DNA of 64,000 nucleotides from the NCBI GenBank assembly GCA_003184365.1, contig NKYR01000042.1, positions 237,964 through 301,963 on the forward strand, in the 5' to 3' direction. Below, piece after piece: positions 1 to 9,568 of the stretch. The translations under genes were made by a program, and so were the position numbers. The first letter of the stretch is position 1. Each line of letters starts with the position of its first letter. The stretch is from Evernia prunastri (Eukaryota > Ascomycota > Lecanoromycetes > Lecanorales > Parmeliaceae). A model generated the notes under the pieces. The model ran no database searches, had not been told where the DNA came from, and was given only the letters and a program-made list of their open reading frames with translations.

Positions 1-1045
1 TCGCCAGTCGAAGAGGGACTCCTAACTCGCAATCAGGCTAAGGTATTGTTGGGGGGTTGGTGCAGCACACTCGTGACTCCTTATTGGAGGTCAGGATTGT
101 GGCTGTTTGAGCGGCCAGATCTGGTTGAATACAACCCGAAACTGTTGGTCAAAAATCGTTGAGTGGCACGTAGGTCAGATTTATGATAACAAACCTCTAC
201 GGCAAGCGCTTTCGCCTAAATATCTTGGTCGAGACCAGCCGCAGAGGTTTAAGTCCTAGAGAACCTTTGACGCTTCGGCCTGTAACTACCTACCCCGGTC
301 TAGTTGCCTGTCCTCACTCTGACTTATTCTCCGCGGGGCTTTCAGATCGTTGGGCGTAGTGTCCTATTGATCAACCAAATTATCACGCCGTCGACTCAAG
401 TTCCTCCAATTGCTGCCAATGGCTCAATTATCGTCGTAGCGGCTGGAATACAGAATGATGCAGGAAGCATGTTATCTTGCCTTTGACAACTTGACCCTTG
501 TATTATCTACTGCCAAGGCATGTACATATGCCCTGTAAGGATGCAAGATTGGAGTATCTCGAAGATCATCGCCCTATCACCGAGCATAAATCTCGGCTCT
601 CTAAGGCGGCAGTCCACGTTCTCAAGCATCCAATCGGTGCATCAACTTGTGAAGCGCTGTATGCAAGAAACCGCAGGGGTCTGTTCTACCTGAGCAGCTA
701 TTGGATGAACCCCGCTGTGGTTCGGAAGGCTAGCAGCAAATATCAACCCCCCACCAGTCGCTTCTGATCCTTCTGGCCGCCACTTCCAGAAGAGGCAGTT
801 AATTCACCTTTGCTTTTTCGCCTCCTTCAATCCGTGACTGCTGCCTACAAATATCCCGCTTCCCTCCAAATCTGTCCGTTTTCCTTGCGCCCAACCGAGA
901 AACTTTTCCAGCTATCAGCATACGATCAACCCATAACAACCGCATCAGACTCGCCTCATCAGCTAATTTTGTCCTGCACAACACTATCCACCAACGCCTC
1001 ATTATCTCCACTCCGCGACCAATCCTTCTTCAAGAACAGAGAATC
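1..1045. other. No supported gene; 5' flank of metallothionein
   Basis: Only short, compositionally unconvincing reading frames occur here on both strands, and none shows a recognisable domain, signal peptide or splice-compatible partner. The last 200 bases are pyrimidine-rich, as in many fungal promoters and 5' leaders, and run into the metallothionein start at 1046. I see no repeat or RNA gene. Confidence 0.5.
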
Positions 1046-1204
1046 ATGGGTCAGTCTTCTACGTCGTTCTTTTGCGTTGCCCTCCTATCTACCCTGTGCT
1101 TTCCAACTCTTCCAAACAATACTGACGTTCGCCTAGGGCCCGGATGCTCTTGCAGTTGCGGAAGTTCATGCGCTTGTCCGAGCGGGAAGTGCAAATGCAA
1201 GTAG
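1046..1204 (+). CDS. Small Cys-rich metallothionein (two exons)
   Basis: Predicted exon 1 is 1046-1049 (ATG plus one base). The intron is 1050-1136 (87 bp, donor GTCAGT, CTGAC branch-like site at 1122-1126, acceptor CCTAG). Exon 2 is 1137-1204. The spliced product is only 23 residues with seven cysteines in the pattern C-x-C-x-C-x3-C-x-C-x4-C-x-C and a Lys-rich end (KCKCK). Size, Cys count, the start MGPG and the lack of aromatic residues match fungal copper metallothioneins, which bind Cu(I) in the cytosol; the Neurospora protein also has seven Cys. The gene is convergent with the BIM1-like copper gene 406 bp downstream. The intron is a multiple of three without stops, so a retained form would be 52 residues with a hydrophobic N-terminus. 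The alternative is that only this longer, secreted Cys-rich peptide is made. Confidence 0.72.
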   Translation: MGQSSTSFFCVALLSTLCFPTLPNNTDVRLGPGCSCSCGSSCACPSGKCKCK

Positions 1205-1610
1205 ACATGTATGTACCAATGCAGAAAACAGTAGCTGTAGACCCTGATAGACTGACGGACTGACAGCAGATGAGGCTGTGAGAGAGACACTCACTTGAAG
1301 GGGCGGCCATTTGGCTGGTGGTGCTTTCGCTTCGCATGCGTTGATCTTTATGAGTTGATGAGGCCGTGGGCGGTGGGTGGTGGTTGGTATATCTAAGTTA
1401 GCACGGTTCGCAACTGAAGGTCAAAGAGCACGATTGGTGATCCTTTAGTATGCAAATGTCACTTTTCTTCCAAAGCTATGAGTTAAGAACATGAGTCTAT
1501 CACCACTGTTATTTTTAGCAGAGCAAGCATACAGAATTTTACACTATCTACATCGAAGAACCCCGGTGCTCTAGCGATGGGTATTGAGCCCGCACATTCC
1601 CCTTCTATCT
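1205..1610. other. Convergent 3' intergenic region
   Basis: 406 bp between the 3' ends of the metallothionein gene and the minus-strand X325 gene. It should hold both 3' untranslated regions. I see no reading frame with coding character and no repeat. Confidence 0.5.
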
Positions 1611-2518
1611 CTACAGGAGACTCGCCACAAGTGTGGCTGATCCAATTATCATGAGCCCCACGAGCACGCTCAGTCCACCGTATGGGTCCATCGTCTGGGC
1701 TTCTGAGGCCTTGGCAGTGCTGGTAGTGGTAGAGCCGGAGCCAGTACTGGTGCCGGTGCCGGTGCCGGTAGAAGTGGCCGAGCCTGAGGTCGCGGCTGCG
1801 GTGGCGGGAAGAGAGGAAAGCTTCGCGTCAGTCTAGATTGAGGGTACCACTGTCAGCGATTCTGTTCAGACCGTACTTTGGTGCTCTGGACAGTGTCTAG
1901 AGACTAGCCTCTCACAGCATGTCTCAAGACTCGACAAATGGTGTGAGAAAAGGAAAAACAGCGGGTGGGAATGCTCACAGTGTATGATGCGGACAGTCCA
2001 GTCACATTCGTGCAGATATTGGACGGTGTGTCGGACCCGGTGACGAAGTTGACGGCCGAGCACTGAGACATCCGACATCAGTGAGTCGTATCCGAATCGC
2101 TGAGGAAAAGTCTCACCTGGTACAAAATACCATCCGGCGCATCCTGCACAATTCCAATCACGCCCTTAGAGCCGGCCCATGTCGAAGGCACCGTGATACC
2201 CGTCTCGCAGTAGTCCCCCAGACCCGTTTGCACCACCGGCGGCAACAGATCCGTCCAATTCCCAGACGCGGTCTGATCGAGCGTCGCGCGGAAGAGCCAG
2301 GTTGCCATGGGATGGATGGAGGTCAGGGCAATGTAATCGCCGCCGACGTGGAAGTCTGTGACATTGTCTTTGGTGAAGTCGACAGAGAAGCTCCCACAGG
2401 GAGGAGTGGCCTCGAGGGAGTCGTCGAAGCCGATTGTAGGGGGGTAGTGGAGGAGAAAGTGCGCTCTTGATTGAGCAAGTAGCACGAGAGCCACTGCTAA
2501 AGTCGTAAGGCGCCACAT
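1611..2518 (-). CDS. X325 / BIM1-like copper-binding GPI protein
   Basis: Three-exon model: 2518-2117, 2062-1979, 1832-1611, with introns 2116-2063 (54 bp) and 1978-1833 (146 bp), both phase 0; 235 aa. A 19-residue signal peptide ends in QSRA, leaving His20 as the mature N-terminus (HFLLHYPPTIGFDD). This is the hallmark of LPMO-related X325 proteins, where the N-terminal His helps bind copper. A second conserved His lies in SIHPMATW. Exon 2 carries the conserved C-S-A-V-N-F and NICTN segments with paired Cys. The tail is a Gly/Thr/Ser stretch followed by a hydrophobic C-terminus (GLMIIGSATLVASLL), typical of a GPI signal. The Cryptococcus relative BIM1 acts in copper acquisition; X325 members lack proven polysaccharide oxidation. 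It is transcribed divergently from the CFEM gene. Confidence 0.85.
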
Positions 2519-2787
2519 CTAGGTCTGAAAGTGGTCAGGTCTCTAGATAATCGAAGACTGTAGCGGTCAGGTAGAATGGGAGTACTTCGAAGAAGCAAGA
2601 AAGGTGATGTTCTAGTAGGAAGTATTTGCAAGTGGAGATGTAATTTGAAGGATCCGGCACTCACACTTTCGAAGAGCCAAGCCCAAGAAAGGTCCCTGAA
2701 ATGGTCCGGGGCAATTATTCCCGTTGCGCGCATCGTCACGGCTGGAAGTCATCTTTCTTGGAGTGATTCGGCCGACATCATCTTGGC

Positions 2788-2805
2788 TGAGCAAGTTTGA
2801 GCAAA
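2788..2805 (-). promoter_or_regulatory. Paired copper-response-like elements
   Basis: Read on the minus strand, TTTGCTCA lies at 2805-2798 and CTTGCTCA at 2795-2788. Their starts are 10 bp apart, about one helical turn. The yeast Mac1 copper-deficiency element is TTTGCTC, often present in pairs, and filamentous fungi use a close variant. The site is about 270 bp from the X325 start and 240 bp from the CFEM start. The match is seen directly; a role in copper control is inferred. Confidence 0.4.
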
Positions 2806-2830
2806 TTATGTAAGGTTAACGGTAACAAAC

Positions 2831-2850
2831 GGTAACGGTGTACCGTTACC
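2831..2850. promoter_or_regulatory. GGTAACGGT inverted repeat
   Basis: Perfect 9-bp arms (2831-2839 and 2842-2850) flank a 2-bp spacer. Another GGTAAC lies 10 bp to the left at 2821, next to GTTAAC. The arrangement resembles a binding site for a dimeric regulator. The cognate factor is unknown. Confidence 0.4.
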
Positions 2851-3045
2851 TACGCTAGCGTTGCCTCCCGCTACATGTGTCTTGCGTTGCGAACCCCTGC
2901 CCCTGCATCTAGACTCGCTTCTAGAGAAGGCCCATACAGAATCTCTCGGTTTTTCTTTCTCCTGCTCCCTGCAGAGACAACATGATTAGGGACAAAGGGT
3001 TGCAGTAAAACGCTCTCAAATCGACATCCCAATATTTTCAAAGTC

Positions 3046-3723
3046 ATGGAATCCCTCTTGTTTTTTCTCCTGCTCGGTTTGACTCAGGGCCAGACATCGT
3101 CCACCACGGTACCCAACAGCCTGCCAATGCCAGCCGCGTCGACAAGCATGGCAATGAGCGCAGCCGCAACTTCTTCTCCCCCGGAATACAGCATCACCGC
3201 ACTTCCGGCCGTCATGTCTCAACCGACCTGCGTGTACAACTGTCTGATCCCAATCGGGTTAGCGGATCCATCGGGCTGCGACGACGTCTCCAACGACTGC
3301 GCCTGTCTGAGCGCCCCCAGCGATGTCTTGGATGTTCTCACCGGTTGCGTTGAAACCGTTTGCAAGTCCAGCACCAGTGCTTACGCTGCCACCGCGACAA
3401 GCCTCTATGAGAGCTACTGCCAAAGTATCTATGGGACGGCAAGCTTTTCGCAGGCTTTTGTCGCCGAGTCTTCGGCGGCGGCATCTAGCAGCGTAGCTGC
3501 GGCGAAGAGTGCAAGCGGACAACCGAGTGGGAGCACGACGGCAACAGCGACGACGCCGAGCTCTACTGCGAAGAGCTTGTCAGTGATGTGGAAACCGTCC
3601 CTGTTGGTCCCTCCAATCCCAGATATGTTGCTTCTCGGAATTTCATAAACAACTAACACAATCAATAGTGAAAAAATTAGCCTTACCACAGCTGCAAGTG
3701 TTTGGGTTCTCTTTTTTCTCTAG
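3046..3723 (+). CDS. CFEM-domain GPI-anchored protein
   Basis: Two exons, 3046-3578 and 3669-3723, with a 90-bp intron (donor GTCAGT, CTAAC branch site, acceptor AATAG); 195 aa. The signal peptide is about residues 1-16. A Ser/Thr/Ala-rich linker precedes a CFEM domain at about residues 62-125 with the eight expected Cys, including the N-D-C-A-C core. A second Ser/Thr-rich tract follows. Splicing replaces a poor C-terminus with FEKISLTTAASVWVLFFL, a good GPI-attachment signal, which supports the intron. CFEM proteins are fungal surface proteins; some bind heme or iron through an Asp in the loop before the third Cys, and this protein has acidic residues near there. It pairs head-to-head with the copper protein X325. 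Confidence 0.85.
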
Positions 3724-5091
3724 GAAATTAAGGACCTGGCAAGACAATGAACAAATGCATGTACATTAAAATGCGCAATTCTTCAAGGCCTTGTCAGCTA
3801 GACTTCCGGCAGCCTTACTCCATGATGTTAAGGGCGTGTTTTCCTCCGTGGAGGAACTTTGCGCGTCTGTTCACGCCAAATGCTAATGTTCAAACTCCGT
3901 CACGTCTCTGCCTGACTCAGCGGTTGCAAGTCTGTTTTTGAGTCGACATTTATAACCACAAAACTCTTTCAACCCAGATCAGCTTATTTAGCCTTTCCAG
4001 AAACACCGGCAATCTGATCAGGGCTGCTATACTCGCGTAGGCCGATCGATTTCCTATGCCGTTTTCATCGTGATAAAAACATTAGACATCCGGTACTCTA
4101 TCTTCTCTTACTTGTGGTAGGATATTGATAGCCAGTATCCCCAGACTGTAGTGCAGATCTCAGGAGTGTCACTCGCGTTTTAGACCGAAAGGATAAGTAC
4201 AATGAGCTTCACCGGCGGGGTCGACATCGAGCTACTGACTTACTTTTTTCAAATCCTGACATTCAAGAGAACACACGATAGCAAGGTACGAAGTGATACT
4301 TAGAGGGCTAGGCAGAAGCGCTTGCTGGCTCTAACGAAACGCGCTTACACCCCAGGCTGGTTGAGTATTGAATGACCATCTGTGTCACACTGTATTCGTG
4401 CTCCTCTGTACATATATACGACAACAGCGATAATACAGGACGGGATACCGGAAGGGTCCGAGGTCTGCTATGAGGCGTGACAGAATCGTGGATGGGGCCT
4501 TACTTTTAGCTAGGAGACCACGACGACGTACCTTAAACTGAACAGCATTTTATCTCTAACTAACCCTCACATGATCTCAACATTCCGATTCGTCACCCTC
4601 AATGTACAGGACGGCCGCACCTTCCGAGGCATCGTTATCCGATTATAGCTCCCAGATCGACTCTTGGCCAATACCGTCACGCCAACACTGATCACGCTCT
4701 TCAAGTTGTTACAAGGTGGCAATGAGTCTCACGTTTGCCACTGGGAGGACTTGGACTTACTTGTAGATTATACGGGCACATCATGATTAAGATACGATAA
4801 CACATTTCGATTGCCCATTCTGGGAATACCCTGTGACCTCTACAAACGAGTGTCCCTTAGGACCCAGGGCGAACTTCCGCCGAAACTGCACATGATCAGG
4901 ACATATTCTTGTTAACACATCTGTTTAACACAAAAAGATGGGGGGTTAACACAGATGAACGGATTCTAGGCGCTTATAAGTATAGAACGGACAATGCTGT
5001 GCTCAATGCCTATGATTTCCTTACTTCACCATCAGCAGTCATCATCATCTTCTTCGTTCCAGTCCGAAAAAGCAAAAAGACCACTTTCAAA
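3724..5091. other. No supported gene
   Basis: About 1.4 kb without a convincing reading frame. A TATA-like CTTATAAGTATA at about 4973-4984 and an A/C-rich leader up to 5091 fit the promoter of the following reading frame. Nothing else is recognised. Confidence 0.45.
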
Positions 5092-5622
5092 ATGACTTCC
5101 CTATTCGCACGATACGGCTGTAGGCTCCGCCAGCAAACGCTCGATGCGTATGAAAAATCCCGCGGGTCTCCTCGCAGTGTCAACGAAAGACTCAACTTCT
5201 ATCTCTTATACCTCGAAGACCTTGTGCCCGAGAGGATCACCGTCAACCATGTCCCCGTCGACTTAGACAACTAAGGGCGGGTTTCGATCAGAAACCCCCC
5301 AAGAGAGGAAATACTCTTGACGGTATCGGGGATGACCTTCATGTTTGGTCTCGTCTCCATGGAACACAACACCCGAACTCTCGAGACAACCACCGGTAAC
5401 GAAGCTTTTACCCAATGGCTCGACGGAGACTATATTCCAGACGGGTACGATTGGCGCTTCTTTACCTGTCAAAGTATGATCCGGTTCTTCAACAGTGATA
5501 ACGGTGGTGACGAGTGGTATTGTGCGGGCGAATTCGATCCGATCCAGCATGCGGATCAAGTCGCTGCCTTCCTGCAGCAGCAGGACACCAAGGTCAACAG
5601 TGATTTGTTCGAACAAAGCTAG
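5092..5622 (+). pseudogene. Unknown gene with one in-frame stop
   Basis: From ATG 5092 the frame codes for 60 residues (start MTSLFARYGCRLRQQ) up to TAA at 5272-5274. It then continues in the same frame for 116 codons to 5622, with normal composition (Trp, Cys and acidic residues, e.g. DGYDWRFFTC, GGDEWYCAGEFDP). I found no phase-compatible intron that removes the stop: the nearby acceptors after ATCAG and CCAAG would need a donor in phase 2, and all GT dinucleotides upstream are in phase 0. One nonsense change is the simplest reading. The alternatives are stop-codon readthrough or two short proteins. The family is not recognised. A TATA-like element lies about 110 bp upstream. Confidence 0.45.
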
Positions 5623-6502
5623 GCACAGAGTACGGCACAATGGAGGATAAGATGTTGCAATGTACACTGAATCCATAGAGCATCATGCAATGCACACTTG
5701 CTGCAACCCTCGGAATATCTTGTAAGAGCTAGACTTCAAGTGCAGTAGCCTCCGATGAATTTAGGAATCTAGAACGTGTTGAAACGTCCAATATTTGACC
5801 ATTCTCGGATGTCGAAGAAAAAATGACAATCAGTACTCTGCGCAGATTGCCCCAACCCGCAGCACCTCAACTTTCCGTCTCAAACACTCATAACGCGTAC
5901 ATGATCATAGCATCACCGCAGGTGGTGGCAGCTGGCTTGCGAGGGCTTCTCGCACCCGAGCATTGAAATCCCAGTCTTTAGACAGGCTTCCTGCAAGAGA
6001 GATGCGAAGAACTGACAGCGACCACCCCATTTCGCGGCCTAGTCCCTCGCTGGACAATTAGCAGGCCCTGGCAGCATCACTCAAGACCATCTTGTTTCCG
6101 CAGTGATCATGATCATCATAATCGCGAGGCTCTCATCGCACTGCAACGATGTGCAACTTTATCCTATTCATCCACCAACAGGCACACGGCTTCTGCATCT
6201 GCCGTGGTAGGAGGGTGGGTGCTTGACCCTCTTGCATTACCCCTCAGAAACCTCTGCAGAATGATTGGATCGGGGTCGTCGCCTTGCATGATGACACCAC
6301 CACCATTAACCTTAAAGCGGGCCAACTGCTTTGTTGAGAGCTGTTGTGGCGGCCCTGCGTAAGCAGCCTCTCGGTACAGGATTTTAGGTTTTTTCTCATC
6401 TCATAGATCCTGTGATAAACAATTAAGATCTAAGATCTTAGTTCACAATTTCACTAAGGTTTGAGCCAAAGTCGATTCCTTCTTTCGCTATAAGGGTTAA
6501 CG
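5623..6502. other. No supported gene
   Basis: About 880 bp with no coding-like frame, repeat or RNA gene that I can recognise. The right end is the promoter of the next gene. Confidence 0.45.
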
Positions 6503-6642
6503 ATGAAGGCGCCGAACAAGCAACCCGTTGTCTACCAGCTAGGGGCTACCAGGACCCAGATAGTGCTCCCGCTAATCGTCAGGATGTTGACAATCGGTCT
6601 GCTGCTCACGTTAGCCCTCAATCCTAGCCGTCGACAAGGTTC

Positions 6643-8481
6643 ATGGCTAATAATACTTGTAGAGCCTTGACATTTGGATCGAAGCGGCAGCTATTTGACT
6701 TCGGCACTGCTTCCATCTGGGGAATGCAAGTCACACCAGACACGCAGCTCGCACTTCTCGGCGTCTTCAATAAATGTCTGGATTACCTTGTCGACAACGC
6801 TCTGGAAAATATATCACTCCTGTCCCTCACTATATGGATGACCGAAGAGCCTGCCAAAGAACACACCTCTGGTGTGCATCTGGTCGACTATGAGATGAAA
6901 GAAGAGCTGGTCAAACCTTGGATCGCTGGATTAAATCACATCGAAAGATGGCGTGTCATTGGTTGGAAAGGCTTGGGTTGCAGAGGGATAATGCGCTTTG
7001 CCGGCACGATAACCTCGTCGATCTGTTTTCTCTTGATGGGTGCCGCTATCAACACAGTTGGCCTCCCAAAAGCGCGGTGGTATCCCGATCTCTTCCCCCA
7101 TTCGGACGCCAATCAGGCTTTGATGAAAATCAACACGCCTCGCATGAGCCTTGCGAGTATTGACTGGATGAATTATTGGAACCTTGGCTGGGAAACTGTA
7201 GGTGGTGGACCACAGTCTTGGACGGCTGCAATAGCTATAGCTTCCGCGTCAACATATTCTGTCCTCAATGCTCTGGACGGCTTGTACGGGGATGAAACAG
7301 GGTGGTCAGGTTTCAATGAGCAGTTAGACGCAACCGGCTGTACTGCGATCAATACTAGAATCTTAGGCCCTATGGTGGAATCGATCTCGATCCAAGGATC
7401 CTTCATTGTCGACATGTACGACAATCTTCAAAAAGATGGACCGGAATATGCAAAGGGGGCGTCTGGCATGATGGGCACTGTTAATTTAACCCTGCCACGG
7501 CTTACGACGACGTGCTCCTCAGCCAACAATTCGGTCACATTACAAGCAGATTCCATCACGGTCAAAGGACCTAGCAATGCCGCTTTGACGGAGACGCTCG
7601 ATATCGCGGTCGGGCCTAACGCTGGTGCGGATTTCCGTGGAGCAACATGCAGCTGTAGCCTTCGGGAAGTCCTTCTCCCAATCAACTTCTGGTACAATGG
7701 ACCTTCGAATGACGGCCTGCATTTTTGGATTACAAATGGAGCCGTGCAATGGAACGTGGCCCATGGTGACTCCAATCCCGAACCAGTGGAATTGCCCATT
7801 ACGACGGATAACGCAAACAACCTCAACCAACTCGCCATCCAATTCTCTTCCATGTTGCCATATTTAAACGGTCTGCTGCCGGGAAGTTCACTGGTTCAGC
7901 ACATGGCGATGTCGGCACATCAACTGAGAATGAGGCAACCAGGGTTTCAGACGGACGTAGAAAGCTTGACGCCCGTCATAGCCATCATGTTGCAGCACCG
8001 TGTAACGATTGCCCACTGGAACATGACGGCCTCAGCCACCGAGTCTACCACCTCTTATCCTCTCCGTTGGTATGTATATGGGTCTGGTCCAAGGCTGTCG
8101 TGGGAATGGGCGGCAGCAGCGGTGTTGTGCTTCTTTGCCGTTTTCCTTTTTTATGATGTGTTCCTCATATTGTATTACAGGATTGCACCAGGTCCCTGGC
8201 TGAAGGTTGGTGGCATGATGGTTGCTGCGAACGCAGCTGAGAAAATGACGAGCTTGGACGGCAGCATCGGAGGCATTTCGCCAGAAGGCAGCAAGACGGC
8301 CAAATACGTTATGAGAAGCGTGGGGAGGGAAAGGGTGGAGCTTGCCGATGATGCTGGTCACGGAGAGACTGTGGAAAAGACGACACTGTATGGGACGGAG
8401 GAAGACCGCTTCATCTTCCGGGTAAAAGAGTGTATGGATAAGGTTAATGCTCAGGCACGAAGGAAATCGAGGCGCTCGTAA
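6643..8481 (+). CDS. Fungal multi-domain membrane protein, unknown function
   Basis: The open frame gives 612 aa. A hydrophobic stretch lies at about residues 118-140. A long segment with potential N-glycosylation sites (NLT, NNS, NMT) and Cys pairs follows, then a strong transmembrane helix at about 488-510 and a basic C-terminal tail. This layout resembles large uncharacterised fungal plasma-membrane proteins with an extracellular central part. The true start may be upstream: ATG 6503 opens 25 codons that join phase 0 across a 50-bp intron-like segment (6578-6627, acceptor CCTAG). A hydrophobic run in that upstream frame would be spliced out, so I keep the 6643 start and flag the alternative. 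Function unknown. Confidence 0.6.
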   Translation: MANNTCRALTFGSKRQLFDFGTASIWGMQVTPDTQLALLGVFNKCLDYLVDNALENISLLSLTIWMTEEPAKEHTSGVHLVDYEMKEELVKPWIAGLNHIERWRVIGWKGLGCRGIMRFAGTITSSICFLLMGAAINTVGLPKARWYPDLFPHSDANQALMKINTPRMSLASIDWMNYWNLGWETVGGGPQSWTAAIAIASASTYSVLNALDGLYGDETGWSGFNEQLDATGCTAINTRILGPMVESISIQGSFIVDMYDNLQKDGPEYAKGASGMMGTVNLTLPRLTTTCSSANNSVTLQADSITVKGPSNAALTETLDIAVGPNAGADFRGATCSCSLREVLLPINFWYNGPSNDGLHFWITNGAVQWNVAHGDSNPEPVELPITTDNANNLNQLAIQFSSMLPYLNGLLPGSSLVQHMAMSAHQLRMRQPGFQTDVESLTPVIAIMLQHRVTIAHWNMTASATESTTSYPLRWYVYGSGPRLSWEWAAAAVLCFFAVFLFYDVFLILYYRIAPGPWLKVGGMMVAANAAEKMTSLDGSIGGISPEGSKTAKYVMRSVGRERVELADDAGHGETVEKTTLYGTEEDRFIFRVKECMDKVNAQARRKSRRS

Positions 8482-9568
8482 GGCTTTTCAATCCAAGAAG
8501 TATTAATGTTGTAGCGTCCTACATCTGAAATGAACTGTACTTTGATGTCGAGCCGAGGCTAAGTATATCGCCAAGACTCTATCGCCATGGATCTCAATCT
8601 TGAGCAATTTCTTGGAATGGCGGATAACTTTCTTCTGACTCTCTTTCCCACTTTTTTCCAACCATCTCAGCTCATTGGGTATGTTGGTTGAAATTGGATT
8701 TGTATCTGTAGATACTACTACTTCACGGAGTTGAATATATGAATCAGACAGGGTGGGCGAGGGTGGGCGAGGGTGGGCAGTCAATCGCCATGCCAAGAGT
8801 TCTCGACCCCACCAAAATTTTGGACATCGATTCATCCTGAAGATCATCTACGGGTACAAAGGCCTGTATCCAAAGTCCTACACATGCGCTAGTCGCAGCT
8901 CTGACCCTCCTGAAACAATGTTCTGGGAACGCATACGAGGATAGATTGATCTTTGAGACTACCTTATCCGTTGCGCCGAACAGAGCTGGTGGAGCGATGA
9001 CCCCCAAATCCGGCTTTGATCCAGCTCTAGGCGCTTGTCCAGGCGACCCTTCAGCCTTCACGTACTTAGAACGTTATCTCGGCCTTGGCATGGGGCTCCT
9101 GGCAGATGCAGGACTTCTGCTGCAGACCTCCATATCTATTCAAGTCCAACCCATGGGCTGACTTGTCACTTGGCCCGCCACCTGGATTTAGTGGGGACTA
9201 GAGTATCAGCGAACGCGGGTGGCGGCGAAAGCCTACCTACCTAGTTGCACAGGAGACTTTATTAGCCTGACAGTGGAAGGGGAACAGTCCCCTCGGTCCG
9301 TATTCAAGTTGCGCGCCTAAGACAATCACTGCGGATATTAATGGGTAGATACGGCAACCTAGAAGAGTGGGTTGATATGATACTTTGAAAATCTCTCACA
9401 ATCATCATTCTTGCAATTGCATCTCAGAACCACGAAGCTTGTCTTTGGCGTTACTTCACGAACCTCATGATAAAAGACTCGCACTTTTTACGTGCAAATT
9501 ATCTGAGCATTCGACCATTCTCACCATCAGCGTCATCCTCACTTGATCTTCTTATCACACCTAGCTTC
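8482..9568. other. No supported gene; promoter of MFS gene
   Basis: Only short overlapping frames without domain features. It contains a G-rich tandem repeat (8751-8779, separate entry). The right part should hold the MFS gene promoter; a longer in-frame start at 9467 has no better context than ATG 9569. Confidence 0.45.
8751..8779 (+). repeat. G-rich 10-bp tandem repeat, G-quadruplex motif
   Basis: The unit GGGTGGGCGA repeats twice and a third copy is cut after nine bases. It gives six runs of three G with 1-3 base loops, well within the usual G-quadruplex definition. Confidence 0.75.

Larger units (their letters stand above)
2519..3045. promoter_or_regulatory. Divergent promoter of X325 and CFEM genes
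   Basis: 527 bp lie between the start codons of the minus-strand X325 gene and the plus-strand CFEM gene, so both probably draw on shared control sites. The region holds two TTTGCTCA-like sites and a GGTAACGGT inverted repeat, listed separately. Short reading frames here lack coding character. Confidence 0.6.
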
